Source: an uncultured Pseudomonadota bacterium (lineage in GTDB: Bacteria > Pseudomonadota > Gammaproteobacteria > Methylococcales > Methylomonadaceae). From it: a stretch of DNA of 64,000 nt. Below the pieces are notes generated by a model. That model was not told the DNA's origin. It did no database searches and saw nothing but the letters and a program-made list of their open reading frames with translations. The position numbers were made by a program, and so were the translations under genes. The stretch spans positions 1 to 64,000 of the forward strand of contig CAINHO010000028.1 of the NCBI GenBank assembly GCA_903848935.1. The letters run 5' to 3'. This document shows, piece after piece, positions 19,013 through 28,159 of the stretch; the stretch's first letter is position 1, and every line of letters starts with the position of its first letter.

Positions 19013-20596
19013 ATGAATTATCAGGTTCTAGCTCGAAAGTGGCGACCGCATAATTTCACAGAAGTCGTCGGACAATCTCACGTTATTACTTCACTCACCA
19101 ACGCTTTAAAACACCAACGCCTGCATCAAGCCTATTTATTTACAGGCACACGCGGCGTAGGCAAAACCACGTTGGCGCGAATTTTAGCGAAAGCGATGAA
19201 CTGTGAAAATTTGCAAAATTTTAACCCCTGCGGACAATGCGACATTTGCCGCGCTGTAGACGAAGGGCGATTTTTAGACTTAATTGAAGTCGATGCCGCC
19301 TCGCGGACAAAAGTCGAAGATACCCGTGATTTACTCGATAACGCGCAATATGCGCCGAATCAAGGGCGTTACAAAGTTTATCTTATCGACGAAGTTCACA
19401 TGTTATCGGGGCATAGTTTTAATGCTTTGCTCAAAACCCTCGAAGAACCACCGCCGCACGTTAAATTCCTGCTCGCCACCACTGACCCACATAAAATCCC
19501 CGTCACCGTTTTGTCTCGCTGTTTACAACTCAATTTAAAACGCTTATTGCCGAGCGAAATTTTCACGCAAATGGGTTTTATTTTAGGGCAAGAAAAGATT
19601 GCGTTTGAACCTGAAGCGTTAAAACTGATTTCACGCGCCGCCGATGGCAGTATGCGCGACGGTTTAAGTTTGCTGGATCAAGCGATTGTGTATGGTAATG
19701 GTCAAGTCAATAACGATGACGTTCATGCAATGCTGGGTTCAATTGCTCAACAACCCGTTGAATCAATTTTGCACGCTTTGGCGCAAGCCGACGCACCTGC
19801 GATTTTGAATCAAATCGATGATTTAAGTCAGCTCAGTCCCGATTTTAGTGATTTGTTGCAACAGCTTTTGCAGTTTTTGCATCGTGTCGCACTGGTGCAG
19901 CACGTTCCAACCACGCTTACGCACGATTTAGATGTTGAAGTCGTGGCGCATTTGGCGAAAGCGATGAGTCCCGAAGATGTGCAGCTTTATTATCAAATCG
20001 GTTTACTTGGACAAAAAGATTTGGAACTTGCACCCGATCCACGCAGCGGTTTTGAAATGGTGATGTTGCGGATGCTGACATTTCGACCCATGAAAAGTGA
20101 AAGTAATCAGCCGATTCCACAATCTATCGCGCCGATTTCTCAACCGCGTCCACCAGTTCAAATTCAATCACCGCAAGTTCACGCGCCACAAGCTGCGCCA
20201 GTTTCAGAATCCCCGCGTATTACCGACAATTGGGCAACAATTTTAACGAATTTGAAAGTCGGGCGAATGGTTAAAGAAATTGCCCGTCATTGCATTTTAG
20301 AATTTCTCGACGAAACACAATGTTGTTTAAATTTAGACCCCGAAAAAGCGAATTTGCTTGATGCGGATGTGACGACAAAAATAGAAACTGCATTGCGCGA
20401 AATGTTTGGCAAACCAATTAAATTAACCATCGAAGTCAAAACACTTGGAATGGCGACTCCCGCACAACAAGTGGTTCACGCACAAGAAAATCGTCAGCAA
20501 GCCGCCGTTGAAGCGATTCATCAAGATCCAAATGTGGTTTATGCAAAAACGCATTTTGACGCGCAGGTTTTACCCGAAACGATCCAACCGTATTAA
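19013..20596 (+). CDS. dnaX: DNA polymerase III subunit gamma/tau
   Basis: 'YQVLARKWRPHNFTEVVGQSHV', 'AYLFTGTRGVGKTTLARI', zinc module 'CNPCGQCDIC'-type; start at 19013 avoids overlap with ffs. Confidence 0.95.
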   Translation: MNYQVLARKWRPHNFTEVVGQSHVITSLTNALKHQRLHQAYLFTGTRGVGKTTLARILAKAMNCENLQNFNPCGQCDICRAVDEGRFLDLIEVDAASRTKVEDTRDLLDNAQYAPNQGRYKVYLIDEVHMLSGHSFNALLKTLEEPPPHVKFLLATTDPHKIPVTVLSRCLQLNLKRLLPSEIFTQMGFILGQEKIAFEPEALKLISRAADGSMRDGLSLLDQAIVYGNGQVNNDDVHAMLGSIAQQPVESILHALAQADAPAILNQIDDLSQLSPDFSDLLQQLLQFLHRVALVQHVPTTLTHDLDVEVVAHLAKAMSPEDVQLYYQIGLLGQKDLELAPDPRSGFEMVMLRMLTFRPMKSESNQPIPQSIAPISQPRPPVQIQSPQVHAPQAAPVSESPRITDNWATILTNLKVGRMVKEIARHCILEFLDETQCCLNLDPEKANLLDADVTTKIETALREMFGKPIKLTIEVKTLGMATPAQQVVHAQENRQQAAVEAIHQDPNVVYAKTHFDAQVLPETIQPY

Positions 20597-20620
20597 CTTT
20601 TAAAATAGGAAACTCAAAAA

Positions 20621-20944
20621 ATGAAAAACGCATTAGGTAATTTGATGCAACAAGCTCAAAAAATGCAGGAAGATTTAAAAGCTGTTCAAGATGAATTGGC
20701 GTTAATGCAAGTCGTCGGTGAATCTGGCGGCGGTTTGGTTAGCATCGTCATGACGGGAAAACGCGAAGCCCGAAAAGTCACCATTGATCCCTCACTTCTG
20801 GGCGACGATAAAGATATGTTGGAAGATTTAGTAGCCGCCGCCATTAACGATGCGGTGCATAAAGCCGACAAAATGAAAAAAGAAAAAATGGCGGCGATTA
20901 CGGCGGGAATGCCATTGCCAGCAGGTTTTAGTTTGCCATTTTAA
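20621..20944 (+). CDS. ybaB: YbaB/EbfC nucleoid-associated protein
   Basis: '[22 protein letters not shown]', follows dnaX. Confidence 0.92.
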   Translation: MKNALGNLMQQAQKMQEDLKAVQDELALMQVVGESGGGLVSIVMTGKREARKVTIDPSLLGDDKDMLEDLVAAAINDAVHKADKMKKEKMAAITAGMPLPAGFSLPF

Positions 20945-20956
20945 TTGGAGCGAATG

Positions 20957-21295
20957 ATGAGCGATTGTCTATTTTGTAAAATGGTGGCGGGTGAAATTAC
21001 GCCGAGTATTGTGTTTGAAAATGACGAATTTTTGGCGTTCAACGATATTCAACCGCAAGCTCCGATTCATATTTTGATTATTCCGAAACGACACATTACG
21101 ACATTGAATGATGCAGATGACGCGCTTTTATTGGGTAAATTGACGCAAACTGTCGCGCAACTCGCTAAAACGCTAGGGGTTGCCGAAACAGGTTATCGCA
21201 CCGTCATCAATTGCAATGCACAGGGTGGGCAAGCGGTCTATCATTTGCATATACATCTATTAGCGGGGCGACAAATGTTGTGGCCAGCAGGTTAA
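20957..21295 (+). CDS. HIT family (HinT-like) protein
   Basis: 'DCLFCKMVAGEI' and 'GGQAVYHLHIHLLAGR' HIT motif. Confidence 0.93.
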   Translation: MSDCLFCKMVAGEITPSIVFENDEFLAFNDIQPQAPIHILIIPKRHITTLNDADDALLLGKLTQTVAQLAKTLGVAETGYRTVINCNAQGGQAVYHLHIHLLAGRQMLWPAG

Positions 21296-21328
21296 TTTCT
21301 TAAATTCTTAAAGTAGACGAGTTAAACA

Positions 21329-24300
21329 ATGAACAACAAAAAAGTATTATCCTCCGCCATTTTGTTACTTTTGGCAAAGTCTGCTTTAGGAATTGAAGTT
21401 GAACCAAATAACGATTCTAAAACTGCAAATCCACTAGGATTAGAAAACGTTGGGCAATTGAGCAATGGCAGTGACGTTGATTTTTTCTCGATTACGAATA
21501 GCTGCATTACATATACAGCGGATGACCACACAGCTGACCCAACGCATATAGTGGGAATGTGTACTTCATATACCGCCGCCGACCAAATAGCAGATCCCGC
21601 TAACATAGAAGGCGAGGATAAATATCGTTCTGAAATTTCACTCGCGTTTTCGTGTAATAGCCGTGCTGCAGTTGGTACGGGTGGTTGGTATTTAGGTATT
21701 CACGATTCGCGTGGTATTTTACAAGCCACTTATGACGTAAAACCCACCGATTGCATGACGGGAGCATCTGGATCTGCTGGGCCTTATAGTTTTAAATTTC
21801 CAAGTTTGCGCGATGTGCCAACGTATTATGTATCGGTAGTTGCAGATTGCCATTTGCCGATTTATAACACATCACTCGATCCATTAAACCCCGTCATCAG
21901 TGCAAATAGATTTGTTCAATCTACACCCGCAACACAAACAGATATTGATGCGGCACAAGTTGAAATTACTAAAGCTCAAACTGCTCTGAAATTAGCAATA
22001 ACAGCTTTAAATACGGCAACTTTTTCAATGATTGGATCAAACGACAGTATTGCCAAAGCTAACGATGCGATTTCAATGGCACAAGATATTGTCAATCAAT
22101 CAAAACCTAATTTAACCGCTGCAACATCAATTAACGCGGTGAGTTCAACCACAAAAGCCGTTGGAATTATGGCTAATGCGATGCTGGTTTCTATTCAGCG
22201 GCATCAAATCTTTAATGATTCTGATACCGCAGTCAAAGCAGCGGCTGCAAATGTTACTGCCGAATTGGCGAAATCAGCTCCAAGCGATACAGAGGTCACA
22301 CGATTAAAAACGATTAAAACGAATGCTGATGATACAAAAAACTCTGCCGCAACCGACGATTCCGATGCAACAGCAAAACTAGGCGAAGCAAATACTGCAT
22401 TAGCCAATGCGGTTGCCATTTTAAATACAACTGTGAATACAGATACTGTAGCGGCAAATGCTGCAACGGATGCAGGAACTCGAACGAATAATACTTGTAC
22501 AGTTAGCAATAACGCCACTTACACCATAACCGATACTCAGATTTCCAAACCTTATGAAAACATTGCAGGGAAAACACCTGTACCGCTGCAATTAACGACA
22601 GACCATAGTCAACGAACCGCACAAATTGGCTCATTTAATGAAGTTAATTTTGTTCAGGTCGCGCCATCAGTTGATAACGTTGAAATTCCGCTCACATTTT
22701 CATGTTCTCAGAATTCTACAAGTGGAAGTAAATATGGCTGGTTTGTGAGCCTTTGGGCGCATAGCAATAATTTACCCACGGATACAAAAGGATGGAGTTA
22801 TGAAATTGTGCCAACAGATTGCACCGCGCCCAACACTATTTCATTAACTATTCCAAAAAATGAAACGACGACTTCAATAGATTCCTACTATGTTGGCGTT
22901 CAAACGGCGTGTGCGTTAGCTCCATTGGATTCATCAAGTATTCTCGAAGACAGATATGCTGGAACTATTACTCCGTGCGACGTAAACACAACGAATTACA
23001 CATTAACGTTAGATACTATAAATCCGCCGCTGGTTGTAGCTAATGCAAAGCAAATTCAAACTTCAACGAAAGAGTTAAATACACCTCAAAAAATTGATAC
23101 TGCAATTACTCAAAACTTGTATTACGTTGATAGCACGAATTCGAAAAATGACATTCCGTTAATTTTCTCCTGCCCAAGCGCAAAGCCTTTCACCAATGAT
23201 TGGAAATTGAGCATTTACAATGATTCAAAAGTTTTGCTGTCATCGCAAATTATTAACGGAAGCAGTTGCCGTGATGACAGTGATACGGGTGTGTATAAAC
23301 TCACGCTTCCCAGTGGTTCTTCACGTTATTATTTGTCGGTTGCTTCAACGTGTGCAAGTGCCGACGATAAAACCTGTCAATTAGATACATCGGAATACAC
23401 CATTTCGCGTGATGTTGCCGCCAAACAAACAAAATTAGACACAGGTTTATTAAAAACGGCTATTACACTTGGAACTGATAAAACAGGACAAATCAATTCG
23501 ATTACTGATAACGATGTTTATGTCATTGAAAGCACCAGTGCGCCAGAAATCCCATTGATTTTTTCTTGCACACCCATGGCGGTACGAAAAGCGAACGATT
23601 GGACGTTGAGCATTTATGATGATTCAAACGAATTAGTTTCTTCGCAAGTTATTAACGGCAGTGATTGTGGTTCAGGTTTTAAAGCGGATAAAGGCGGTTA
23701 TAAATTCAAATTATTGTCGGCAGATTCAACACGTTATTACTTGTCGGTTAAATCAACTTGTACGACCACTACTTGCGTTGTCGATACCTCAAACTACAAC
23801 ATTGCCCGCGACGTGACTAAAATTTATACGGGTGTTTTAGCAACGACCAAAAGTATTACCGCGAAAACGGCAAACTTTAAACTCACTAATTGCGGCTCAA
23901 GTCCAAACGCGACTATTGCGGTCAAAGCAGAAAATGTTAATTTGAGTAAAAAATTAAGCCCTATTAACATCCAAATTGGTGACATGGCTTGTCAAACCGC
24001 TGTACCAACTGTTGCAAATTCGCTGACGGGAACAGTCGTTAATCCAAGTACAATTTTTGATTCCACATTGCCTGCCAAAGACAATGCAACCGTTGCTTTA
24101 GGTGATTGTGGGGCGGCAAAAGGGAAGGTGACTTTAACGGGAACGGGCTTGGATTTAGAAAATTTGAATTTTGACAACGCACCTGATGTGGTTTCAATTC
24201 CTGTTAAAGTTGATATGGGTGATTTTCATTGCAGCGGCGAAGATATTTTTTATCTAACTATTAACGATACGGGTGATACCAGTTACACGAATAGTGTGCC

Positions 24301-24856
24301 GCCAGTAAATGTCCCCGTCGTTACACCACCAACGCCTGTTGATACAACGCCAGTCGTTGTAGTACCTCCGCCTGTTGTAATTGTAGATCCGATTACCACA
24401 GCATTAACTACAGCGAAAAATATCGGTGTATCACAAACCAACCAACTCAAATCGGTGACAGACATACAAACTTATTACGTTGACATCGGTTCTTCTCAAG
24501 CAGACGTGAACTTTACATTTAGTTGCCCAAACTCTACACGCTTTACTAACGACTGGACGCTGTCTATTTACGATACGACTAAAAATTTAATTGGTACGCC
24601 TAAAATTATCAATGGTAGCGATTGTGGCATAGGAAAAACGGGGGATAACGGTGCATTTTTATTTACCATCTCTAAAAATTCGCCACGTTCTTATATGGTG
24701 ATTCAATCGGCGTGTAATACAGGTGATCCAACGTGTACGGTAGATTCGTCGCCGTATTTGATTACTCGCGTGACAGCGGCACAAGCTGCTGCGTCAACAC
24801 CTTGTTTTGGCACGAGTTGCGGGACAACGACAAAAGTTAAACCGTTTTTCAATTAG
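21329..24856 (+). CDS. Large modular secreted protein with repeated PPC-like Cys-containing modules
   Basis: N-terminal signal-like 'MNNKKVLSSAILLLLAKSALG', 'EVEPNNDSKTANPL...DVDFFSI', repeated 'NDWTLSIYDDS..(S)Q.INGSDCG' modules, Pro/Val linker. Confidence 0.7.
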   Translation: MNNKKVLSSAILLLLAKSALGIEVEPNNDSKTANPLGLENVGQLSNGSDVDFFSITNSCITYTADDHTADPTHIVGMCTSYTAADQIADPANIEGEDKYRSEISLAFSCNSRAAVGTGGWYLGIHDSRGILQATYDVKPTDCMTGASGSAGPYSFKFPSLRDVPTYYVSVVADCHLPIYNTSLDPLNPVISANRFVQSTPATQTDIDAAQVEITKAQTALKLAITALNTATFSMIGSNDSIAKANDAISMAQDIVNQSKPNLTAATSINAVSSTTKAVGIMANAMLVSIQRHQIFNDSDTAVKAAAANVTAELAKSAPSDTEVTRLKTIKTNADDTKNSAATDDSDATAKLGEANTALANAVAILNTTVNTDTVAANAATDAGTRTNNTCTVSNNATYTITDTQISKPYENIAGKTPVPLQLTTDHSQRTAQIGSFNEVNFVQVAPSVDNVEIPLTFSCSQNSTSGSKYGWFVSLWAHSNNLPTDTKGWSYEIVPTDCTAPNTISLTIPKNETTTSIDSYYVGVQTACALAPLDSSSILEDRYAGTITPCDVNTTNYTLTLDTINPPLVVANAKQIQTSTKELNTPQKIDTAITQNLYYVDSTNSKNDIPLIFSCPSAKPFTNDWKLSIYNDSKVLLSSQIINGSSCRDDSDTGVYKLTLPSGSSRYYLSVASTCASADDKTCQLDTSEYTISRDVAAKQTKLDTGLLKTAITLGTDKTGQINSITDNDVYVIESTSAPEIPLIFSCTPMAVRKANDWTLSIYDDSNELVSSQVINGSDCGSGFKADKGGYKFKLLSADSTRYYLSVKSTCTTTTCVVDTSNYNIARDVTKIYTGVLATTKSITAKTANFKLTNCGSSPNATIAVKAENVNLSKKLSPINIQIGDMACQTAVPTVANSLTGTVVNPSTIFDSTLPAKDNATVALGDCGAAKGKVTLTGTGLDLENLNFDNAPDVVSIPVKVDMGDFHCSGEDIFYLTINDTGDTSYTNSVPPVNVPVVTPPTPVDTTPVVVVPPPVVIVDPITTALTTAKNIGVSQTNQLKSVTDIQTYYVDIGSSQADVNFTFSCPNSTRFTNDWTLSIYDTTKNLIGTPKIINGSDCGIGKTGDNGAFLFTISKNSPRSYMVIQSACNTGDPTCTVDSSPYLITRVTAAQAAASTPCFGTSCGTTTKVKPFFN

Positions 24857-24865
24857 GGTTAAACC

Positions 24866-25567
24866 ATGAAAAACATCGTAGTTTTTGGTTATAGCATTAT
24901 GTCGTTAGAAGCGATGAGTCGATTGCCGAAAGATGATTGCAGCATTTTATTTATCGCCAGCAATGACGTGGAAGCGGCGGTTGTGGCAGAAAAAGGATTT
25001 GAAACGCGCATCATCGATTTTAAAAACGACGAAGATTTAATATCCATTGGCATTGGTATAACGGTTGATATTATTTTTTGTTTTTATCCGAACGATTCGG
25101 ATAACGTGTTTCTGACGATTTCAGCACGCGCGTTGGATAAAAGTGTAACTATTATCGCCATCGTAGATGATTCGGAATCGGAAGAAAAATTGCTGGCAGC
25201 TGGCGCGAACAAAATCATTGATCCGTATGAAATTTGCGGTCGTAAAGTACATGAAATGCTGACAAAACCCGATATTAGTGACATTTTGGATCACACGGTT
25301 TTCGGGCGGCACGATTTGAATATGGCGCAAATTGAAATCCCCATCGAATCGCATTTGGAAGGGGTTATGGTGAGTCAGTTGAATTTGCGAAATGAAAAAT
25401 ACAATTTAATTTTGATTGGCGTGGTGGACAGAGAATTGGATGATCAGTTGCATTTTACCAACGGTGAAACGGATCATGAACTCAATGCTGGCGACGTGTT
25501 AGTGGTTATGGGACCCAGTCGCGGTTGTCGATTATTTAGAAACGAGGTGGAATATCAATGGGGATAA
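24866..25567 (+). CDS. TrkA-N/RCK-type potassium-channel NAD-binding protein (no pore domain)
   Basis: Rossmann 'NIVVFGYSIMSLEAMSRL' plus TrkA-C-like C-terminus 'ELNAGDVLVVMGP'. Confidence 0.72.
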   Translation: MKNIVVFGYSIMSLEAMSRLPKDDCSILFIASNDVEAAVVAEKGFETRIIDFKNDEDLISIGIGITVDIIFCFYPNDSDNVFLTISARALDKSVTIIAIVDDSESEEKLLAAGANKIIDPYEICGRKVHEMLTKPDISDILDHTVFGRHDLNMAQIEIPIESHLEGVMVSQLNLRNEKYNLILIGVVDRELDDQLHFTNGETDHELNAGDVLVVMGPSRGCRLFRNEVEYQWG

Positions 25568-26067
25568 TGAGCGTGTTGAAAATTATCAGACCAAGATTTT
25601 GGTTTTTATTGGGCAGCTTAGGCTGTATTTTTTTGTTGAGTATGGGTGCGTATTTTCAATTTAATCAGGGTTTAGAACCGTGTCCGTTGTGTATTTCACA
25701 ACGTATCGCGATTTTTGTAACAGGCTTAGTGTTTATGATTGCGGTCGCGCATAATCCCATTCAAAAAGGCATTAACCGTTATGCGATTTTGGGCGCATTG
25801 ACGGCGTTGGGCGGGGCTTCGATTTCAATTCGTCACATTTGGATTCAAAATTTGCCGCCGGATAAAGTGCCAGAATGTAGCCCCGCGTTGGAATATATGC
25901 TGCAAAACTTCCCGCTGCTGGACACGCTAAAATTGATGCTTTCTGGCACGGGTGATTGTGCAAAAGTCGATTGGACGATGTTGGGATTCAGTATGCCAGT
26001 ATGGACGTTGCTGGCGTTTTTGATGTTGGCGACGTTGAGTTTGGTGCAAATTTGGAATCATGACTAA
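25558..26067 (+). CDS. dsbB: Disulfide bond formation protein B
   Basis: 'GLEPCPLCISQRIAIF' CxxC and second Cys pair 'PECSPALEYM...GTGDCAKVDW'; start at 25558 or 25567. Confidence 0.92.
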   Translation: MGIMSVLKIIRPRFWFLLGSLGCIFLLSMGAYFQFNQGLEPCPLCISQRIAIFVTGLVFMIAVAHNPIQKGINRYAILGALTALGGASISIRHIWIQNLPPDKVPECSPALEYMLQNFPLLDTLKLMLSGTGDCAKVDWTMLGFSMPVWTLLAFLMLATLSLVQIWNHD

Positions 26068-28060
26068 ACCGCGCATTTTAAAAGTCGCCATCCCCGCCGT
26101 TCCTTTTTTCAAATTATTTGAATACCTCGCTCCCGAAAATTCGCAAAATCTACAGGCGGGGATTCGCCTCGAAGTGCCTTTCGGCAACCGTTCAAAAATT
26201 GCATTTTTAATTGCTACTAGCATTGAAAGCGATTATCCAATTGAAAAATTGAAACTGATTACACGCATCATCGACGACGTGCCTTTGTTGGCAGAAATTG
26301 ATTTGAAATTGCTGCATTGGGTGGCGGGTTATTATCATCATCCGATTGGTGAAGTGATGAGTACCGCATTTCCCGTGGCATTACGGCAAGGCAAAGAAGC
26401 AGTGATTAAAAAATTGCCCAAACTCATTGAAGTCGAAACGAAAACTTCCCAACTCATTTGCAACGATGCACAACAAAATGCGATTTATAAAATCAGTGCA
26501 ACGTTGGGCGAATTCAACATTTTTGTCCTCGATGGCGTGACGGGTAGCGGTAAAACTGAAGTGTATATGCAGTTGATTCAAACCGTTTTAGACCGCAATC
26601 AGCAAGTCCTTGTCCTCGTGCCAGAAATCACGCTTACGCCACAATTACAACAACGTTTTCAAGCACGTTTCAGTACGCCCATTGCGATTTCCCATTCCAA
26701 ACTCACCGATTTACAACGCAAAAATACGTGGCTGTTGATGCAAAGTGGCGCGTGTTCCTTGTTGCTCGGCACACGTTCGGCATTATTCACACCGTTGCCA
26801 AAAATCGGCTTAATTATTCTCGACGAAGAACACGACAGTTCTTTTAAACAACAAGAAGGTTTTCGTTTTTCAGCCCGAGACGTTGCCGTGATGCGTGGCA
26901 AATTGGCGAATGTGCCAGTGATCTTGGGTTCTGCCACGCCATCACTTGAAAGTTTGTATAACGTCAAACAGCATCGTTATCAGCATTTATCATTGCCTGA
27001 AAGGGCGGGAAATGCGTTGCCGCCGTTGGTGCAAATTCTCGATATTCGGCAGCAAAAATTGAAAGAAGGTTTGTCGGCAAAATTACTCGAAGAAATGACG
27101 ACAACTTTAGCGAAAGGTGAGCAGGTTTTATTATTTTTAAATCGTCGTGGTTTTGCACCGACTTTAATTTGTGATGATTGCGGTTGGGTGGCGCGTTGCA
27201 TACATTGCGATGCCAATTTAGTGATTCACCGAAACAAAAACTTGCTACGCTGTCATCATTGCGGCACCGAACATCGTTTGATTTCAACGTGTCCCGCCTG
27301 CCAATCACCTGATTTAATTTCGTTAGGATTGGGAACGGAACGGTTGGAATCCGTTTTAACGCGCTTGTTTACCGACAAAGTTGTGTTACGTTTAGATCGT
27401 GATTCGACCCAAAAAAAAGGCGCGTTAGATGATTTTTTGGCGCAAATTCACGCGGGTGCGGCACACATTATTTTGGGTACGCAATTATTGGCGAAAGGGC
27501 ATCATTTCCCCAATGTTACGTTGGTAGCGATTTTAGACGTGGATAGTGGTTTATTTAGCACCGATTTTCATTCGGGTGAAAAGTTGGCGCAATTGATTGT
27601 GCAGGTTTCGGGACGAGCCGGACGCGAACTAAAACAAGGCAAAGTCTTATTGCAAACGCGCCAACCTGAACATCCACTTTTGACCGAATTATTGCGTGAT
27701 GGTTATGCGAAATTTGCAGCATTAGCGTTGGCAGAACGCGAAATGGCAGGCTTACCGCCATTTAGTTATCAGGCGTTACTTCGCGCTCACCATGAAAACG
27801 AGGAATTGCCACAAACGTTTTTACAAGCGGTAGCAGCATTGGCACAAAGTTTAAACGAACAAAATGTGCAGGTTTTAGGCGCAATTCCTGCACCGATGGC
27901 GCGAAGGGCAGGGCAGTATCGTTTTCAATTACTCTTTCAACATACGAATCGGACGACGTTACATCATTTATTGCGTCAACTCATGCCACAAATTCTGACG
28001 TTAAAATTAGCGGCAAAAGTGCGCTGGTCACTCGATGTTGATCCCGTCGATTTGTTTTGA
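26060..28060 (+). CDS. priA: Primosomal replication protein N' (PriA helicase)
   Basis: 'LLDGVTGSGKTEVYMQLI', 'DEEHDSSFKQQEGFRFSARDVAVMR', zinc cluster 'CDDCGWVARCIHCDANL...CHHCG...CPAC'. Confidence 0.96.
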   Translation: MTKPRILKVAIPAVPFFKLFEYLAPENSQNLQAGIRLEVPFGNRSKIAFLIATSIESDYPIEKLKLITRIIDDVPLLAEIDLKLLHWVAGYYHHPIGEVMSTAFPVALRQGKEAVIKKLPKLIEVETKTSQLICNDAQQNAIYKISATLGEFNIFVLDGVTGSGKTEVYMQLIQTVLDRNQQVLVLVPEITLTPQLQQRFQARFSTPIAISHSKLTDLQRKNTWLLMQSGACSLLLGTRSALFTPLPKIGLIILDEEHDSSFKQQEGFRFSARDVAVMRGKLANVPVILGSATPSLESLYNVKQHRYQHLSLPERAGNALPPLVQILDIRQQKLKEGLSAKLLEEMTTTLAKGEQVLLFLNRRGFAPTLICDDCGWVARCIHCDANLVIHRNKNLLRCHHCGTEHRLISTCPACQSPDLISLGLGTERLESVLTRLFTDKVVLRLDRDSTQKKGALDDFLAQIHAGAAHIILGTQLLAKGHHFPNVTLVAILDVDSGLFSTDFHSGEKLAQLIVQVSGRAGRELKQGKVLLQTRQPEHPLLTELLRDGYAKFAALALAEREMAGLPPFSYQALLRAHHENEELPQTFLQAVAALAQSLNEQNVQVLGAIPAPMARRAGQYRFQLLFQHTNRTTLHHLLRQLMPQILTLKLAAKVRWSLDVDPVDLF

Positions 28061-28117
28061 TGCCGCGTGAATTTAACTTGAATACGCTCAACTTCTAACC
28101 TAAACTCAAAATTTGCC

Positions 28118-28139
28118 GCGACAGTTTGTCGCACTTTTT
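28118..28139 (+). terminator. Rho-independent terminator candidate downstream of priA
   Basis: GCGACA-GTT-TGTCGC followed by ACTTTTTG. Confidence 0.5.
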
Positions 28140-28159
28140 GTTTCGTCTGAGGAAATTTT

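Noticed and set aside
18728-19014. Minus-strand ORFs 18728..19000 and 18829..19014
   Set aside because: They are antisense to the ffs RNA gene and its promoter and have no protein-like features.
19013-20596. Possible programmed frameshift (tau/gamma) in dnaX
   Set aside because: No convincing A-AAA-AAG slippery heptamer with stem-loop found in the right frame by eye.
22204-22518. Minus-strand 104-aa ORF opposite the Ala-rich part of the secreted protein
   Set aside because: Repetitive Ala/Val composition is the complement of GCA/ACT-rich codons, not a real gene.
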